Origin: Psychrobacter fozii
GTDB lineage: Bacteria; Pseudomonadota; Gammaproteobacteria; Pseudomonadales; Moraxellaceae
Length of the DNA: 64,000 nucleotides
Reading direction: 5' to 3'
Assembly: GCF_003217155.1 (NCBI RefSeq)
Contig: NZ_QJSU01000007.1
Location: forward strand, 158,613 to 222,612
Shown here: piece by piece, positions 17,330 to 26,758 of the stretch
How the letters are laid out: the number at the start of each line of letters is the position of its first letter
Numbering within the stretch: position 1 is the first letter of the stretch
Notes under the pieces: generated by a model
Told to the model about the DNA's origin: nothing
The model's input: only the letters and a program-made list of their open reading frames with translations
The model's database searches: none
Made by a program: the position numbers and the translations under genes

Positions 17330-17875
17330 TTATTTTGTTAGTTTCATAGACTCAAGCTCAACGTTTTCATCGTTGATCCCTACTTTAGTAGTGATACAGT
17401 TATGAGTTTTGCGGGTTTTGCCAAATAGATGACCTGCGCTTTTCGCCAGTTCTTCTTCACCGCTCGTAAATTCGCGTGCTTTAAAAATCTTAAAAGATTT
17501 TTTGGGCCAATGCGAGTCAGACTTGCCCCAACGATGACCTCCTCGCTTAGTTTCAGTCATTTCACTTTCAACGAATGCGCCACAAACCTCGCCGTAGCTT
17601 TTGTTCGTCATGTTATTTTTTTCAGCAAACTCGGTTAGGGCTACTTGCGATGCATCCTCTTCCAACGGCACGTTCACCTTTGAGGACACCATGTTTGCCT
17701 TGCCCTTTTTCTTCTCTTTCCCAGTGGTGCTCCAATTATGCGTCCACGCCGCAATCGCACTGTTTTCCGTTACAGTCATACCACTTTTGGCACCTGCCAT
17801 ATCATCGGCAGCATGGCTGAGCCCTATTAGAGACATACTCAGTGTCAGTATCGTTATTTGCTTATAAATATTCAT
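17330..17875 (-). CDS. Secreted protein of unknown function (181 aa)
   Basis: Signal peptide MNIYKQITILTLSMSLIGLSHA, cleaved before ADDMAGAK. The mature protein is Lys-rich and has a central conserved-looking part (EKNNMTNKSYGEVCGAFVE, GGHRWGKSDSHWPKKSF). The nearer ATG (17875) is chosen because ACAAGGA lies 8 nt before it; the ATG at 17884 overlaps that Shine-Dalgarno. Two cysteines (VCGAF, HNCITT) are present. No family recognised. It belongs to a run of four small exported minus-strand genes. Confidence 0.65.
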   Translation of the reverse strand: MNIYKQITILTLSMSLIGLSHAADDMAGAKSGMTVTENSAIAAWTHNWSTTGKEKKKGKANMVSSKVNVPLEEDASQVALTEFAEKNNMTNKSYGEVCGAFVESEMTETKRGGHRWGKSDSHWPKKSFKIFKAREFTSGEEELAKSAGHLFGKTRKTHNCITTKVGINDENVELESMKLTK

Positions 17876-18002
17876 AATATACATCCTTGTGTAAAAGTAT
17901 TTAATATCAACAAACCACTATGAATAGCTGAAACTACTGTAAAAAACTACGTTAGGTTTACCATCAAATGATCCACATGATGGATTTTCTCTCTGAGCCT
18001 CT

Positions 18003-18308
18003 TCAGGGTCTTGATTGATTCTTAAAGTCTTCGATAGCTTCAAGAGCTTTGTCTTTTCTTCTTTGCCAAGGCCATCTGAAACCTTGTTCTTTATCCATTT
18101 CAACATCATTTGAATTATTAATGGCACTGGATTTATTATCTGTCGGTACTTTTTCTTTTTTCTGCATGGTTGGTTGCACTGTTTCATTGACACTCATCAT
18201 TGAGGTTTCAGAGATGCGTAAGTGTTGGGTGTCAACGTCTTCAGCATGAGAGATGATAGCTAACGGAAAAATAAAAATGCTAGTTAAAATGGCTTTCCAT
18301 AATTTCAT
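18003..18308 (-). CDS. Small secreted protein, paralog of the next gene
   Basis: 101 aa with signal peptide (MKLWKAILTSIFIFPLAIISHA). The mature part shares EDVDxQxLRISETSMMSVNE and an RWPWQ(R/K) motif with the product of 18335-18631, so the two are tandem duplicates. The middle differs (low-complexity Lys/Asn). The tail is short, and a second frame continues past the stop with Cys-containing sequence (ENPSCGSFDG), so a frameshift near 18010 is conceivable. Function unknown. Confidence 0.6.
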   Translation of the reverse strand: MKLWKAILTSIFIFPLAIISHAEDVDTQHLRISETSMMSVNETVQPTMQKKEKVPTDNKSSAINNSNDVEMDKEQGFRWPWQRRKDKALEAIEDFKNQSRP

Positions 18309-18334
18309 CGTGGTAGTCCTTTATAGTTAATGAA

Positions 18335-18631
18335 CTAACAGCACTTTGGACGCTCAGGTGTCGCTACTTCTTTGTTCTTCTTCTGCCAAGGCCAGCGCCA
18401 TCCTCGTTCAGCATCAACTTCTACATCGCTACCGTCTTGAATGGTGTTTGACTTTTCGCTCATGTGGTCATGTTCGTTATGCATTTTCATGGCTGATGGT
18501 GCTGCTTCATTGACACTCATCATTGAGGTTTCAGAGATACGTAAGTTTTGGGGATCAACGTCCTCAGCATAAGAGATGGTGGCTAACGGTAAAATACAGA
18601 TGCTGGCGAGTACAGCTTTTGCTAATTTCAT
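18335..18631 (-). CDS. Small secreted protein, paralog of the previous gene
   Basis: 98 aa with signal peptide (MKLAKAVLASICILPLATISYA). Shares the LRISETSMMSVNE block after the cleavage site and a C-terminal WRWPWQKK motif with its neighbour, 26 bp downstream. It has His/Met residues in the middle (MKMHNEHDHM) and ends in PKCC, which together could bind a metal such as copper (inference). No known family recognised. Confidence 0.62.
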   Translation of the reverse strand: MKLAKAVLASICILPLATISYAEDVDPQNLRISETSMMSVNEAAPSAMKMHNEHDHMSEKSNTIQDGSDVEVDAERGWRWPWQKKNKEVATPERPKCC

Positions 18632-19282
18632 AGTTATAATCCTTTATGGTTGCTTAACTCCGATACGTAAGATTAGAAATCCATACAGCCAATTAATTTA
18701 ATTAGATAAACTAACCAAATTAATTAGTATAACTAGGTATAGCAGAAATATTCATCATTTTCCATGAATATATTTTGTGATAAATATGAACATCTTACTT
18801 AAAAGGGCATGCCAAAATACGAGCTCAACTATCCCATTAACTACCACTCGCTTTTTATCAATGAATAACCAGTGTGGAATGAACTGATAGCACAGCGTGG
18901 TGAGTAGGCTTAGGATAAGAAGTGGTTATATCTGTCCAATGGATACATAGTGTTTATTTGGTTGTATCGATTGCAGACGAAAACCTATATAAGAGACTCG
19001 AAAAAGGCAATGAGATACGAGGTTAAATGTATGACAGCTACGAGGATACGTTTGGTGATAGCTCCTATTAGAAATATCTATAATTAATAGTTAAAGGAAC
19101 TGAAGATACGTTTTAGATTCATAAAATAAAAAGGATACCGACATTCATAAAACCTTGCACTCGCTAACAAAAAGCCAACTTCATTATTGAGCGTTTATTT
19201 GTAGTATCGGTACTGAGCATATTGAACGATCAATCAAATTCAACATAAATAACTTTTTAATAAAACGATAAGGATAAAAATA
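18632..19282. other. Gene-free stretch upstream of the redoxin gene
   Basis: 650 bp with stops in all frames. An AT-rich stretch near 18690-18735 contains inverted AATTAATT repeats, suitable for the promoter of the small secreted genes. The remainder shows no coding signature; AAGGATAAAAATA before 19283 is the redoxin Shine-Dalgarno. Confidence 0.5.
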
Positions 19283-19825
19283 ATGTCAACAGACTACACT
19301 CAAAAACTTCATGCTGGCGTAAAATTCCCAGAGATAGACGTAACCATGCTAAATGGCGAAGTAAAATCATTAGGTACGCCCGAAAATGGTCATGACTGGA
19401 AGATGGTCGTTGTCTATCGCGGTAAACATTGCCCAAAATGTACTCAATACCTCACTCAGCTTGAATCTATAAAAGAGTCGTTTGCTAAGGTAGGCGTTGA
19501 TATCATCGCCATCTCAGGTGATAGTAAAGAGCAATTAAACGCCCACCTAGAAGAGCTAGATATTAACTTCCCTATCGCTTACGGTCTAACTGTTGAGCAG
19601 ATGAACACGCTAGGTCTATACATCTCTGACCCACGCTCAGAGAAAGAAACTGATCATCCATTCGCTGAACCTGGTCTGTTTGTTATCAATGCAGAAGGTA
19701 ATATCCAAATCCTCGATATTTCAAATGCACCATTTGCCCGTCCAGATCTAGAAGTGCTGGCTGGCGGCTTGGCTTTTATTAGAAATCCAGAAAACAACTA
19801 TCCTGTCCGTGGTATGCATCGCTAG
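19283..19825 (+). CDS. Peroxiredoxin-like AhpC/TSA-family protein
   Basis: A 180-aa thioredoxin-fold redoxin. GVKFPEIDVTMLNGE opens the fold. The active-site loop is VVVYRGKHCPKCTQYL, with Cys at about residues 51 and 54, a CPKC arrangement rather than the PxxTFVC of classical AhpC. Later family signs are DIIAISGDSKEQ and FAEPGLFVINAEGNIQ. It probably reduces peroxides or serves as a thiol reductant in the cytoplasm; the substrate is unknown. AAGGATAAAAATA precedes the start, and a strong terminator follows, so it is monocistronic. Confidence 0.82.
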   Translation: MSTDYTQKLHAGVKFPEIDVTMLNGEVKSLGTPENGHDWKMVVVYRGKHCPKCTQYLTQLESIKESFAKVGVDIIAISGDSKEQLNAHLEELDINFPIAYGLTVEQMNTLGLYISDPRSEKETDHPFAEPGLFVINAEGNIQILDISNAPFARPDLEVLAGGLAFIRNPENNYPVRGMHR

Positions 19826-19858
19826 AGGTTGTTTAAATAGCAGTTTTATATATCTTTC

Positions 19859-19892
19859 AAAAAAAGAGCTCCCAATTAGGGAGCTCTTTTTT
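19859..19892. terminator. Bidirectional intrinsic terminator
   Basis: AAAAGAGCTCCC / GGGAGCTCTTTT forms a 12-bp perfect stem around AATTA and continues into a T run. It ends the redoxin transcript. Confidence 0.85.
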
Positions 19893-20016
19893 ATTTGCCT
19901 GAAGAATCCATATTCTATCCATCTATCATAATGTACGACTGTGATAATCTTAGACTCGGCACTTTTAAAACCATTCTCCAATATATCGGTTATCTACATA
20001 CAAGCGTATTATTTCT

Positions 20017-20811
20017 ATGTCAAAATTATTATTTACCATCAATCGCGTCATCTTATTCACTATCGGTATCGTGATCATCGTTGACTGTATTGCTTTAATG
20101 GCTATTGGCAAAATTAATTTTGGCTCGGTAGCACCGTTGCTATTAGGGATTATCTTTGTCGCTCATGGACTATTTTGGCAAGCCATTCGCAAATATTGCT
20201 GCCAAAACCCTTGGTTAAATCGTTTATGGTATGGACTGTGGGCTGCATTTACGCTTTGGCTCATTAGCTTTGGGCTTTTTATCTGGTCATTACAGCAGCA
20301 GATTACGCTTAGCAAAGGGCCTGCACCGACCGTGGCAGCGATTATTGTATTGGGTTCAGGAACGGTAGCAGGCAAACCAACACCGACTCTCGCCAAGCGT
20401 CTAGATAGCGCTGTACCACTGATCAAATCACAACCTAATGCACTGGTCATAACCAGTGGTGGCGTGGGCTTTCAGCGTACACGTAGCGAGGCCGATATTA
20501 TGGCAACGTATCTACACGAATCACATGCCATCGCATTCGAGCGTATTTTACAAGAAGGTAAAAGTACCAGTACCGAAGAGAATTTAGCCAATAGCCGAGA
20601 CATCTTAGAAGCAAACGGGCTGTCTATCGCTGAGCCCATCGCTATTGTGACCAGTGACTTTCATACCATTCGTGCAGCCAGTATCGCCAAGCATCAAGGC
20701 TATCAGCAGCCAATCACTGTCGCCAGTCCGACCCCTTTACTCATCCGCTATAATGCTTGGTTTCGTGAGTATTTTGCCTTTGTGAGTGGTTGGCTACTAG
20801 GAGAGTATTAA
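20017..20811 (+). CDS. YdcF/ElyC-family (DUF218) membrane protein
   Basis: 264 aa. Three hydrophobic helices occupy about residues 7-92, followed by a DUF218 domain. Domain signs are AAIIVLGSGTV (about 106), LVITSGGVGFQ (about 145), SEADIMATYL, STSTEENLANSRDIL and VTSDFHTIRAA. Members include ElyC and SanA, linked to envelope integrity and peptidoglycan precursor metabolism at low temperature; the exact reaction is unsettled. It is convergent with rlmA and close to mraY, consistent with an envelope role. Confidence 0.85.
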   Translation: MSKLLFTINRVILFTIGIVIIVDCIALMAIGKINFGSVAPLLLGIIFVAHGLFWQAIRKYCCQNPWLNRLWYGLWAAFTLWLISFGLFIWSLQQQITLSKGPAPTVAAIIVLGSGTVAGKPTPTLAKRLDSAVPLIKSQPNALVITSGGVGFQRTRSEADIMATYLHESHAIAFERILQEGKSTSTEENLANSRDILEANGLSIAEPIAIVTSDFHTIRAASIAKHQGYQQPITVASPTPLLIRYNAWFREYFAFVSGWLLGEY

Positions 20812-20871
20812 TGCTAGCCCTATTCTAGTCATCAGTACGGTATACCTATATAGGTACACTGTTAGAAGCAG

Positions 20872-21792
20872 CTACTTATCAGTCGTCTTTTGCAAGACAT
20901 AAACCACAAACTTTGCCTCAGTATTAAATGGCTTCATTTCCACAGCTTCTAGCAACGTCTGTCTTTTCTCGCTACGTGCACGATAGGCATAAGGGGTCAT
21001 GGTCATTAAATCAGCCAAATCACCTGCTGATAACGTCAATTCTGTACTGACACGATGAGTATCTAATAGCGTGAAATACGGTGACAACTCTGTTAAAAAT
21101 TTATCAGAATCATGCTCGCGAACATCATCAAACAAGGCATCACGCATCGTTGCTAAATGACCTGCATCCGGCTTGGCAATGATTAGATAGCCATCATCAG
21201 CCAATACTTCAGCAAAAGCCTCTGGCAAAATGGGACTAAAAATACTACTGATGCCCGTCATACTATGAGCGCGTAATGGTAGGTGTGCGGCGCTAGTCAC
21301 CAGTGGGTAGATTACTGTCGTCTGGGTAGATGGTTGTTCGTTTTGTTGATACCACAATTGAGCTGCCATTTTGCTCACTTTAGCCAGCTCAACCACAGCA
21401 GGCTTACTGATATCAGCAGCGATTAAAGTATCTATCACTTCCGTGCCCAGTTGCGCCATTGACTGTGTGTAGTAGCCTTCTCCGCAACCAATGTCTAACC
21501 AATTTACCTGTTCATTTGATGACAATAACGCCACCATTTTTTGGCAAATTAAGTCATTTAATGGCTGATAATGCCCAGCATGCAAAAACCGCTTGCGAGC
21601 CTCAATAGATTGCTGACTGTCGCCTGGGGCTTTAGATTTTTTTTGCTGTACTGGTAGCAGATTGACATAACCCTGACGCGCCACATCAAATGGATGTGCT
21701 GTTTGCTTAGGGTGTAAGCTACCATCACAGCGCCATGTATCCGCAGCAGGCTGTAGTGGAGATTGACAAAGGGGGCAGATAAATAAGGACAC
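20872..21792 (-). CDS. rlmA: 23S rRNA (guanine-N1)-methyltransferase RlmA
   Basis: SAM-dependent methyltransferase that modifies G745 of 23S rRNA in the family. An N-terminal zinc-finger-like motif (CPLCQSPL ... CDGSLHPKQTAHPFD) is followed by the RlmA signature GYVNLLPVQQKKSKAPGDS and the SAM site WLDIGCGEGYYTQ. GTG 21792 gives an N-terminus (MSLFICPLCQ) like that of E. coli RlmA. The longer frame to 21900 would start inside the terminator hairpin of mraY and adds an unrelated leader, so it is rejected. Product about 306 aa. Confidence 0.88.
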   Translation of the reverse strand: MSLFICPLCQSPLQPAADTWRCDGSLHPKQTAHPFDVARQGYVNLLPVQQKKSKAPGDSQQSIEARKRFLHAGHYQPLNDLICQKMVALLSSNEQVNWLDIGCGEGYYTQSMAQLGTEVIDTLIAADISKPAVVELAKVSKMAAQLWYQQNEQPSTQTTVIYPLVTSAAHLPLRAHSMTGISSIFSPILPEAFAEVLADDGYLIIAKPDAGHLATMRDALFDDVREHDSDKFLTELSPYFTLLDTHRVSTELTLSAGDLADLMTMTPYAYRARSEKRQTLLEAVEMKPFNTEAKFVVYVLQKTTDK

Positions 21793-21890
21793 AGGTTTCT
21801 CAAAGTCATACAAATATGACTGACATTTTAGCAAAATTTGCACTCGTTCATGCAGAAAAGAAGCGGTTAAAAACGTGATGGCTGGAAAAC

Positions 21891-21927
21891 AAAAAGCCAC
21901 TTCAAATGGATTTGAAGTGGCTTTTTA
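21891..21927. terminator. Terminator downstream of mraY
   Basis: AAAAAGCCACTTCAAAT / ATTTGAAGTGGCTTTTT forms a long near-perfect stem with A and T tracts on both sides. It lies after the last gene of the cell-wall cluster and before rlmA on the same strand. Confidence 0.85.
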
Positions 21928-21989
21928 GTCAACAGTATTGAGATTGGTTCAACGTCAATCAGAATGACGATATCGACATAGCTTTAAAG

Positions 21990-23108
21990 TTAACGTAGCT
22001 TTAGAGTCATTAGACCTAAAATAACAAGAATGATAGCGATAATCCAAAACCTTGCCACCACTTGCGTTTCTTTCCAGCCAATTTCTTCAAAGTGATGATG
22101 TAATGGTGCCATACGGAAAACGCGTTTTTTGCGCAGTTTATACGAGCCAACCTGTAGCATAACCGATAGCGCTTCAGCGACGAACAAACCACCCATAATG
22201 GCGAAGGCAATCTCTTGACGAGTCATAACCGCAATCGTACCGAGCATCGCACCGAGGGCAAGTGCGCCGACATCACCCATAAATACCTGTGCCGGATGCG
22301 CATTAAACCATAGGAAGCCAAGCCCTGCACCAATCATCGAGCCACAGACAATGATGACTTCAGAGTTGTAAGCGATATAAGGCACATGTAAGTAATCAGC
22401 AAAGCGTACATCACCTGATACATAGGCCATCGCACCCAAACCTGCCGCGACTAAAACCACTGGCAAGATGGCCAAACCATCTAAACCATCGGTCAAATTG
22501 ACAGCGTTAGAAGCACCATTAATCACAAAATAGGTAAAGATAATAAAACCAATACCAAATGGCACTGCCGAAAATGGAATCATCCAGTCTTTAAAGATAG
22601 GCAATAACAAATCCTGCATCTCGCGAGTAGTTGCAATATCTGGCTGTAACGTCGCGATATAATACAAAGATATACCGACAAATAATGCACCCATCGATAG
22701 CCAAAAATATTTTTTGCGAGCGATTAGGCCTTTGGGGTTTTTATATTTAATCTTGAGCCAATCATCTGCCCAGCCTACTGCCCCAAAAATAACCATGACA
22801 ACGAGCAAAATCCAGACATAAGGATTGTTTAGACGTGCCCACAATAGCGTCGATACCCCAATGGCACTGAGAATCAGGACACCACCCATGGTTGGGGTAC
22901 CCGTTTTAGCCAAATGCGATTGTGGTCCGTCATTACGAATCGCTTGACCGTACTTGAGCGAACGCAGATGTCGAATGACAGGTCCACCCAACGCCATGCT
23001 AAAAGCAAGCGCGGTCACGACCGCAAGTAATGCTCTCAACGTCAATGAAGAAACCGCAGAAAACGGCGTATAATACTGGCCAAGCCAGCCAAACAACCAA
23101 ACTAACAC
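21990..23108 (-). CDS. mraY: Phospho-N-acetylmuramoyl-pentapeptide-transferase
   Basis: Inner-membrane enzyme that makes lipid I from UDP-MurNAc-pentapeptide and undecaprenyl phosphate. 372 aa with ten hydrophobic segments. Catalytic motifs are WADDWLKIK (aspartate pair), [25 protein letters not shown], and the terminal [11 protein letters not shown]. The length is close to the usual 360. It lies 3 bp after murF and ends the rsmH-to-mraY cluster, followed by a strong terminator. Confidence 0.97.
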   Translation of the reverse strand: MLVWLFGWLGQYYTPFSAVSSLTLRALLAVVTALAFSMALGGPVIRHLRSLKYGQAIRNDGPQSHLAKTGTPTMGGVLILSAIGVSTLLWARLNNPYVWILLVVMVIFGAVGWADDWLKIKYKNPKGLIARKKYFWLSMGALFVGISLYYIATLQPDIATTREMQDLLLPIFKDWMIPFSAVPFGIGFIIFTYFVINGASNAVNLTDGLDGLAILPVVLVAAGLGAMAYVSGDVRFADYLHVPYIAYNSEVIIVCGSMIGAGLGFLWFNAHPAQVFMGDVGALALGAMLGTIAVMTRQEIAFAIMGGLFVAEALSVMLQVGSYKLRKKRVFRMAPLHHHFEEIGWKETQVVARFWIIAIILVILGLMTLKLR

Positions 23109-23111
23109 CGC

Positions 23112-24572
23112 CTACTCCTCGACTAGCGCATTTATAAGAGTTTCCATTTCCATGGAACGAGAGCCTTTGAACAACACAGTACAAGGCTTCGCTTGTTGCG
23201 CTTGCAAATATGGCTGTAAATACTGTAATAAACTGTCTTTATCCGCAAATGCATGGGCGCTAATATCAGCAATCTCTTGCGCGCCAGCCACGGTATAAGG
23301 GGCATACTCACCAACACAAAGCAGCACATTGATGCCTGTGGTCGCAATGGTACGACCCAAACTTTGATGTTCACTGATAGCTGCTTCACCGAGCTCACCG
23401 ATATCACCTAACACCATCACTTGCGTACCAGTCTGCGCGGCCAATACTTTGGCAGCGGCACGTACCGAATGAGGGTTGGCATTATAAGTATCATCAATTA
23501 AGCGATGCATACCAAGCAACTGACTGTTCAAACGGCCTTTGGCTGGACGGGCATTTTCAAGCCCAATTACGATGTCACTGACAGCAATATTGAGCGCGTG
23601 CGCACAAGCAGCGGCGGCCAAGGCGTTATTGACATTATGCTCACCAGCTAGTGGCAAGTTGATATCATGAACTTGGCTGCCAATATGCAACTTAAACTCA
23701 CTGCGCTCAGGCTCTACATCGAGATGGCTAGCACTAACATCAGTATTACCAAAGCCAATTACATGAGACGTCTGCTTTTCAGCGATACGGCGTAATTGAT
23801 TGGTAAAATCATCCTTATCAGGAACAATCGCAAACTGGTCATTGGTTAATGTGCTATAAATTTCTGCCTTAGTTTGACAGATACCTTCGCGGCTACCAAA
23901 TTCACCCAGATGCGCAGTGCCAATATTTAGGATACAAGCTACATCAGGCTGAACAATTTCAGTCGTATAGGCAATCTCACCAATATGATTGGCGCCCAAC
24001 TCTAAGATAGCATAACGATGATGATCCGACAGCTCAAGCAGCATCATCGGTACGCCCAAATCATTATTGAGGTTGCCACGGGTAATCAGTGTCGGTGCCA
24101 ATCGGCCAAAGATACTGCCGAGCATTTCTTTGCAGGTGGTCTTGCCGCTAGAGCCAGTAATGGCAATCACGGTCAAGTCTTTATGCTGCTGGCGACGAAA
24201 AGCGGCCAATTGCCCTAGCGCCAAGCGTGTATCACTCACTACCAACTGCGGAATACTGTTTGGACTGGTAATAGGACGCGATACGATAGCAGCGATAGCA
24301 CCTTGTGATGCCGCCATATCGATATAATCGTGACCATCAAAATTGTCACCACTCAGCGCTAAAAATATATCACCCGGCTTTATCGTGCGAGTATCGGTAG
24401 CGATACGATTGCCAGTGACAGCGTCGTTTGGTAACTCGGTCTGTCCTGCATTTATTTGTTCTGGTGATAACTGCCAATGACCATCAAGAGATGCTGTCGC
24501 AGCAAGCAAATTATCTACTTGCCAGACATACAGCCCTTGCGACTGAGTGGCAGTATCGTTGTCGGCTGTCAT
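23112..24572 (-). CDS. murF: UDP-N-acetylmuramoyl-tripeptide--D-alanyl-D-alanine ligase
   Basis: Cytoplasmic ligase adding D-Ala-D-Ala to UDP-MurNAc-tripeptide. 486 aa with the Mur ligase layout: N-terminal domain with ATDTRTIKPGDIFLAL, P-loop ITGSSGKTTCKEML (about 138-151), ILELGANHIGEI, the HNVNNALAAAA adenine-binding part, and DDTYNANPHSV. The N-terminus has about 30 extra residues before the core. It is directly followed by mraY and separated from murE by a MITE-like insertion. Confidence 0.96.
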   Translation of the reverse strand: MTADNDTATQSQGLYVWQVDNLLAATASLDGHWQLSPEQINAGQTELPNDAVTGNRIATDTRTIKPGDIFLALSGDNFDGHDYIDMAASQGAIAAIVSRPITSPNSIPQLVVSDTRLALGQLAAFRRQQHKDLTVIAITGSSGKTTCKEMLGSIFGRLAPTLITRGNLNNDLGVPMMLLELSDHHRYAILELGANHIGEIAYTTEIVQPDVACILNIGTAHLGEFGSREGICQTKAEIYSTLTNDQFAIVPDKDDFTNQLRRIAEKQTSHVIGFGNTDVSASHLDVEPERSEFKLHIGSQVHDINLPLAGEHNVNNALAAAACAHALNIAVSDIVIGLENARPAKGRLNSQLLGMHRLIDDTYNANPHSVRAAAKVLAAQTGTQVMVLGDIGELGEAAISEHQSLGRTIATTGINVLLCVGEYAPYTVAGAQEIADISAHAFADKDSLLQYLQPYLQAQQAKPCTVLFKGSRSMEMETLINALVEE

Positions 24573-24928
24573 AGTGATTACCTTATATGATGACTACTTA
24601 ATTTTTATAAATATTAGGGTCTGTTGAACATTCAAATATTAGGGCTGCTGATGGCTAAAATTGCACCAAACTAGGCGCAAGTCGACGATAATGTCGAGAC
24701 CTTAGCTAGGCTTGTAACAACGTTTGGGATAATTTTAGCATCAGCCTTTCAGGGCAGTACTAGTTTTTGCCAATATATGGCGAAATTGTTTCACCTAGAA
24801 TAACTAGGCATCAAAAATTTCACTGCATATTGTCTAAAAAAATAGTGACTGCCAGCACCACATTTGAATGTTCAACAGACCCTAGACTTTTAAATGATTG
24901 TGACGTAAAAACCGTCATGGCCAATTGC
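24573..24928. other. murE-murF gap filled by a MITE
   Basis: In most relatives murE and murF abut. Here 356 bp separate them, of which 266 bp belong to the element at 24617-24882. The rest is short flank with the murF Shine-Dalgarno region. Confidence 0.75.
24617..24882. mobile_element. MITE-like element with 21-bp terminal inverted repeats and TA duplication
   Basis: GGGTCTGTTGAACATTCAAAT at the left end and its exact reverse complement at the right end (24862-24882) frame 266 bp without a transposase. The dinucleotide TA flanks both ends (24615-24616, 24883-24884), as expected of a target duplication by an IS630/mariner-type or some IS5-type transposases. Shorter inverted segments lie inside (CCTAGAATAACTAGG). 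It sits between murE and murF in the minus-strand cluster, so transcription must read through it or restart after it. Confidence 0.88.
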
Positions 24929-26686
24929 CTATACTCGGCCCGCTTGCGCTAGCGTTTGCTGCAAAATGATACTGTCATCAAAATCATAACGGACGTGATT
25001 AATCTCTTGATAAGTCTCGTGGCCTTTACCAGCGATAACAACAATATCATCGGCAGCGGCATGACTGACAGCATACTCAATGGCTGCTTGGCGGGCAGGT
25101 TCGATATGCGTACGTTGATATTGCTCTGTACTCATGCCAGCTTGCATGTCTTGTAAAATCACATTGGGATCTTCGGTACGTGGATTGTCAGCCGTCAAAA
25201 TAACTTGATCAGCACCCGCCAATCCTGCTTGTGCCATCAATGGACGCTTGCCAGCATCACGATCGCCGCCACAGCCAAACACCGCCCACAGCTGTCCTTT
25301 ACAGTGAGTCTTGAGACTGGCCAACACTTGGCTCAATGCATCAGGCGTGTGCGCATAATCCACGATAAAACAGCCATCATTAGACGGCACACGCTGCATG
25401 CGTCCAACAGCACCTTGTAACTGCGGCACAACGGCGGCTATACGCTCAACGTCACTGTATATTCCATTATCAAAATCGTTTGAGTTCACACTAAGCGCCA
25501 CTGAAGCAGCAATAGCCGCGAGCAAATTAGCAACGTTAAAGCGTCCTAATAACGGACTTACGATGTTTATGTTGCTTATCTTCTCATTACCAGAGCCATT
25601 ACTATTAATATCACTACGCAGGGTAATTTCGACACCTTGTAGACTTGGTTTAATGTCAGCCGCCACAAAGGTAGCTGTTTTTGATGGATTTAAACTATAG
25701 GTCCAAACGATTACATCGCTGGCCTGCGCCGTATCGATCATAACCTGTGCATACTCGTCGTCGATATTGATAATAGCATGCGTCAAATCAGGAAAATGAG
25801 CTCTATCAAACAGCTTGGCTTTTGCCGATGCATACTCTGCCATATCGGCATGATAATCTAAATGGTCACGACTCAAATTGGTATAAATCGCCACAGATAC
25901 TGGCATGCTTTGCAGGCGCTGCTGATCTAATCCATGAGAGCTAGCTTCCAATGCTAAGAGTTCAGCATTCTCTGTCCCCATTTGATATAGGAATTGCTGG
26001 ACCGCTAAGGCATCACCCGTGGTATGGCTGGCTTGTACCAATGCACCAAGTCGACCATTACCCGCTGTACCCATCACTGCACTACTCATGCCAGTTAACT
26101 GGGTTAATTGCGCCACCAATTGACTGATAGTGGTTTTACCATTGGTGCCCGTTACTGCAACGACCTTTGGTAAAGTCACTGGTTGTTGATACTGCAAATT
26201 AGATTGGATTAAATCACCTAGAAAATCACGGATATTGGGTACGTATAATACAGGACAAGATAGCGCAGCTAATTGTTGCTGTGCATGCAAAGCGCTATCT
26301 CCAGATGAGGTGATATCGGTAAAACTTGATATATTAGCCGTAGTAAACAGAGCAATAGGATCGACTTCCGATAGAATAAAAGCCGCATTTTTAGCAGCTT
26401 GAGATAGATAGTCGCGGCTTTTTTGACAGTTTGGTGTTTGGCTTTTTAAGAGAATGAATGCGTCGTTCATTTCAAGCTGACGACTGTCTAAACGGAACTG
26501 GTGAAATGGGATGTTAGCGACTACATTTATATGATTTGACTTGTCTTGAGTCGCTGCCTGATTAGCCGATGCTGCTACCATCGCCGTCCATACCTGCTGT
26601 AAACCCTGTTTATGACTGCTATTGACTTCAAGCAATTGTTGCAAGGTAACAGGAGCATTGTTCGGCGATGAGATAGTCATTGGCAA
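24929..26686 (-). CDS. murE: UDP-N-acetylmuramoyl-tripeptide synthetase (meso-DAP adding)
   Basis: Adds meso-diaminopimelate to UDP-MurNAc-L-Ala-D-Glu. Key motifs are P-loop VTGTNGKTTISQL, HTTGDAL, LEASSHGLDQQRL, YTNLSRDHLDYH, VDYAHTPDAL, and DNPRTEDP, the last diagnostic for diaminopimelate as substrate. At 585 aa it is longer than the usual 490-500, with extra residues in the N-terminal part (about 1-60) and small insertions. It starts 72 bp after ftsI ends, and murF follows after a MITE insertion. Confidence 0.95.
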   Translation of the reverse strand: MPMTISSPNNAPVTLQQLLEVNSSHKQGLQQVWTAMVAASANQAATQDKSNHINVVANIPFHQFRLDSRQLEMNDAFILLKSQTPNCQKSRDYLSQAAKNAAFILSEVDPIALFTTANISSFTDITSSGDSALHAQQQLAALSCPVLYVPNIRDFLGDLIQSNLQYQQPVTLPKVVAVTGTNGKTTISQLVAQLTQLTGMSSAVMGTAGNGRLGALVQASHTTGDALAVQQFLYQMGTENAELLALEASSHGLDQQRLQSMPVSVAIYTNLSRDHLDYHADMAEYASAKAKLFDRAHFPDLTHAIINIDDEYAQVMIDTAQASDVIVWTYSLNPSKTATFVAADIKPSLQGVEITLRSDINSNGSGNEKISNINIVSPLLGRFNVANLLAAIAASVALSVNSNDFDNGIYSDVERIAAVVPQLQGAVGRMQRVPSNDGCFIVDYAHTPDALSQVLASLKTHCKGQLWAVFGCGGDRDAGKRPLMAQAGLAGADQVILTADNPRTEDPNVILQDMQAGMSTEQYQRTHIEPARQAAIEYAVSHAAADDIVVIAGKGHETYQEINHVRYDFDDSIILQQTLAQAGRV

Positions 26687-26758
26687 ATCCTAAATGGTTA
26701 AAACAAATCGAATAATTAAGCGCTAAACATTGAAAAACGGTCAGTTACACTTTTACTG

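Noticed and set aside
21793..21900. Longer N-terminus for RlmA from GTG 21900.
   Set aside because: The start would be within the mraY terminator hairpin, and the added leader has no counterpart in RlmA; GTG 21792 gives the family N-terminus.
24767..24952. Plus-strand frame of 61 codons inside the MITE.
   Set aside because: No transposase similarity, and it runs out of the element into murE antisense sequence.
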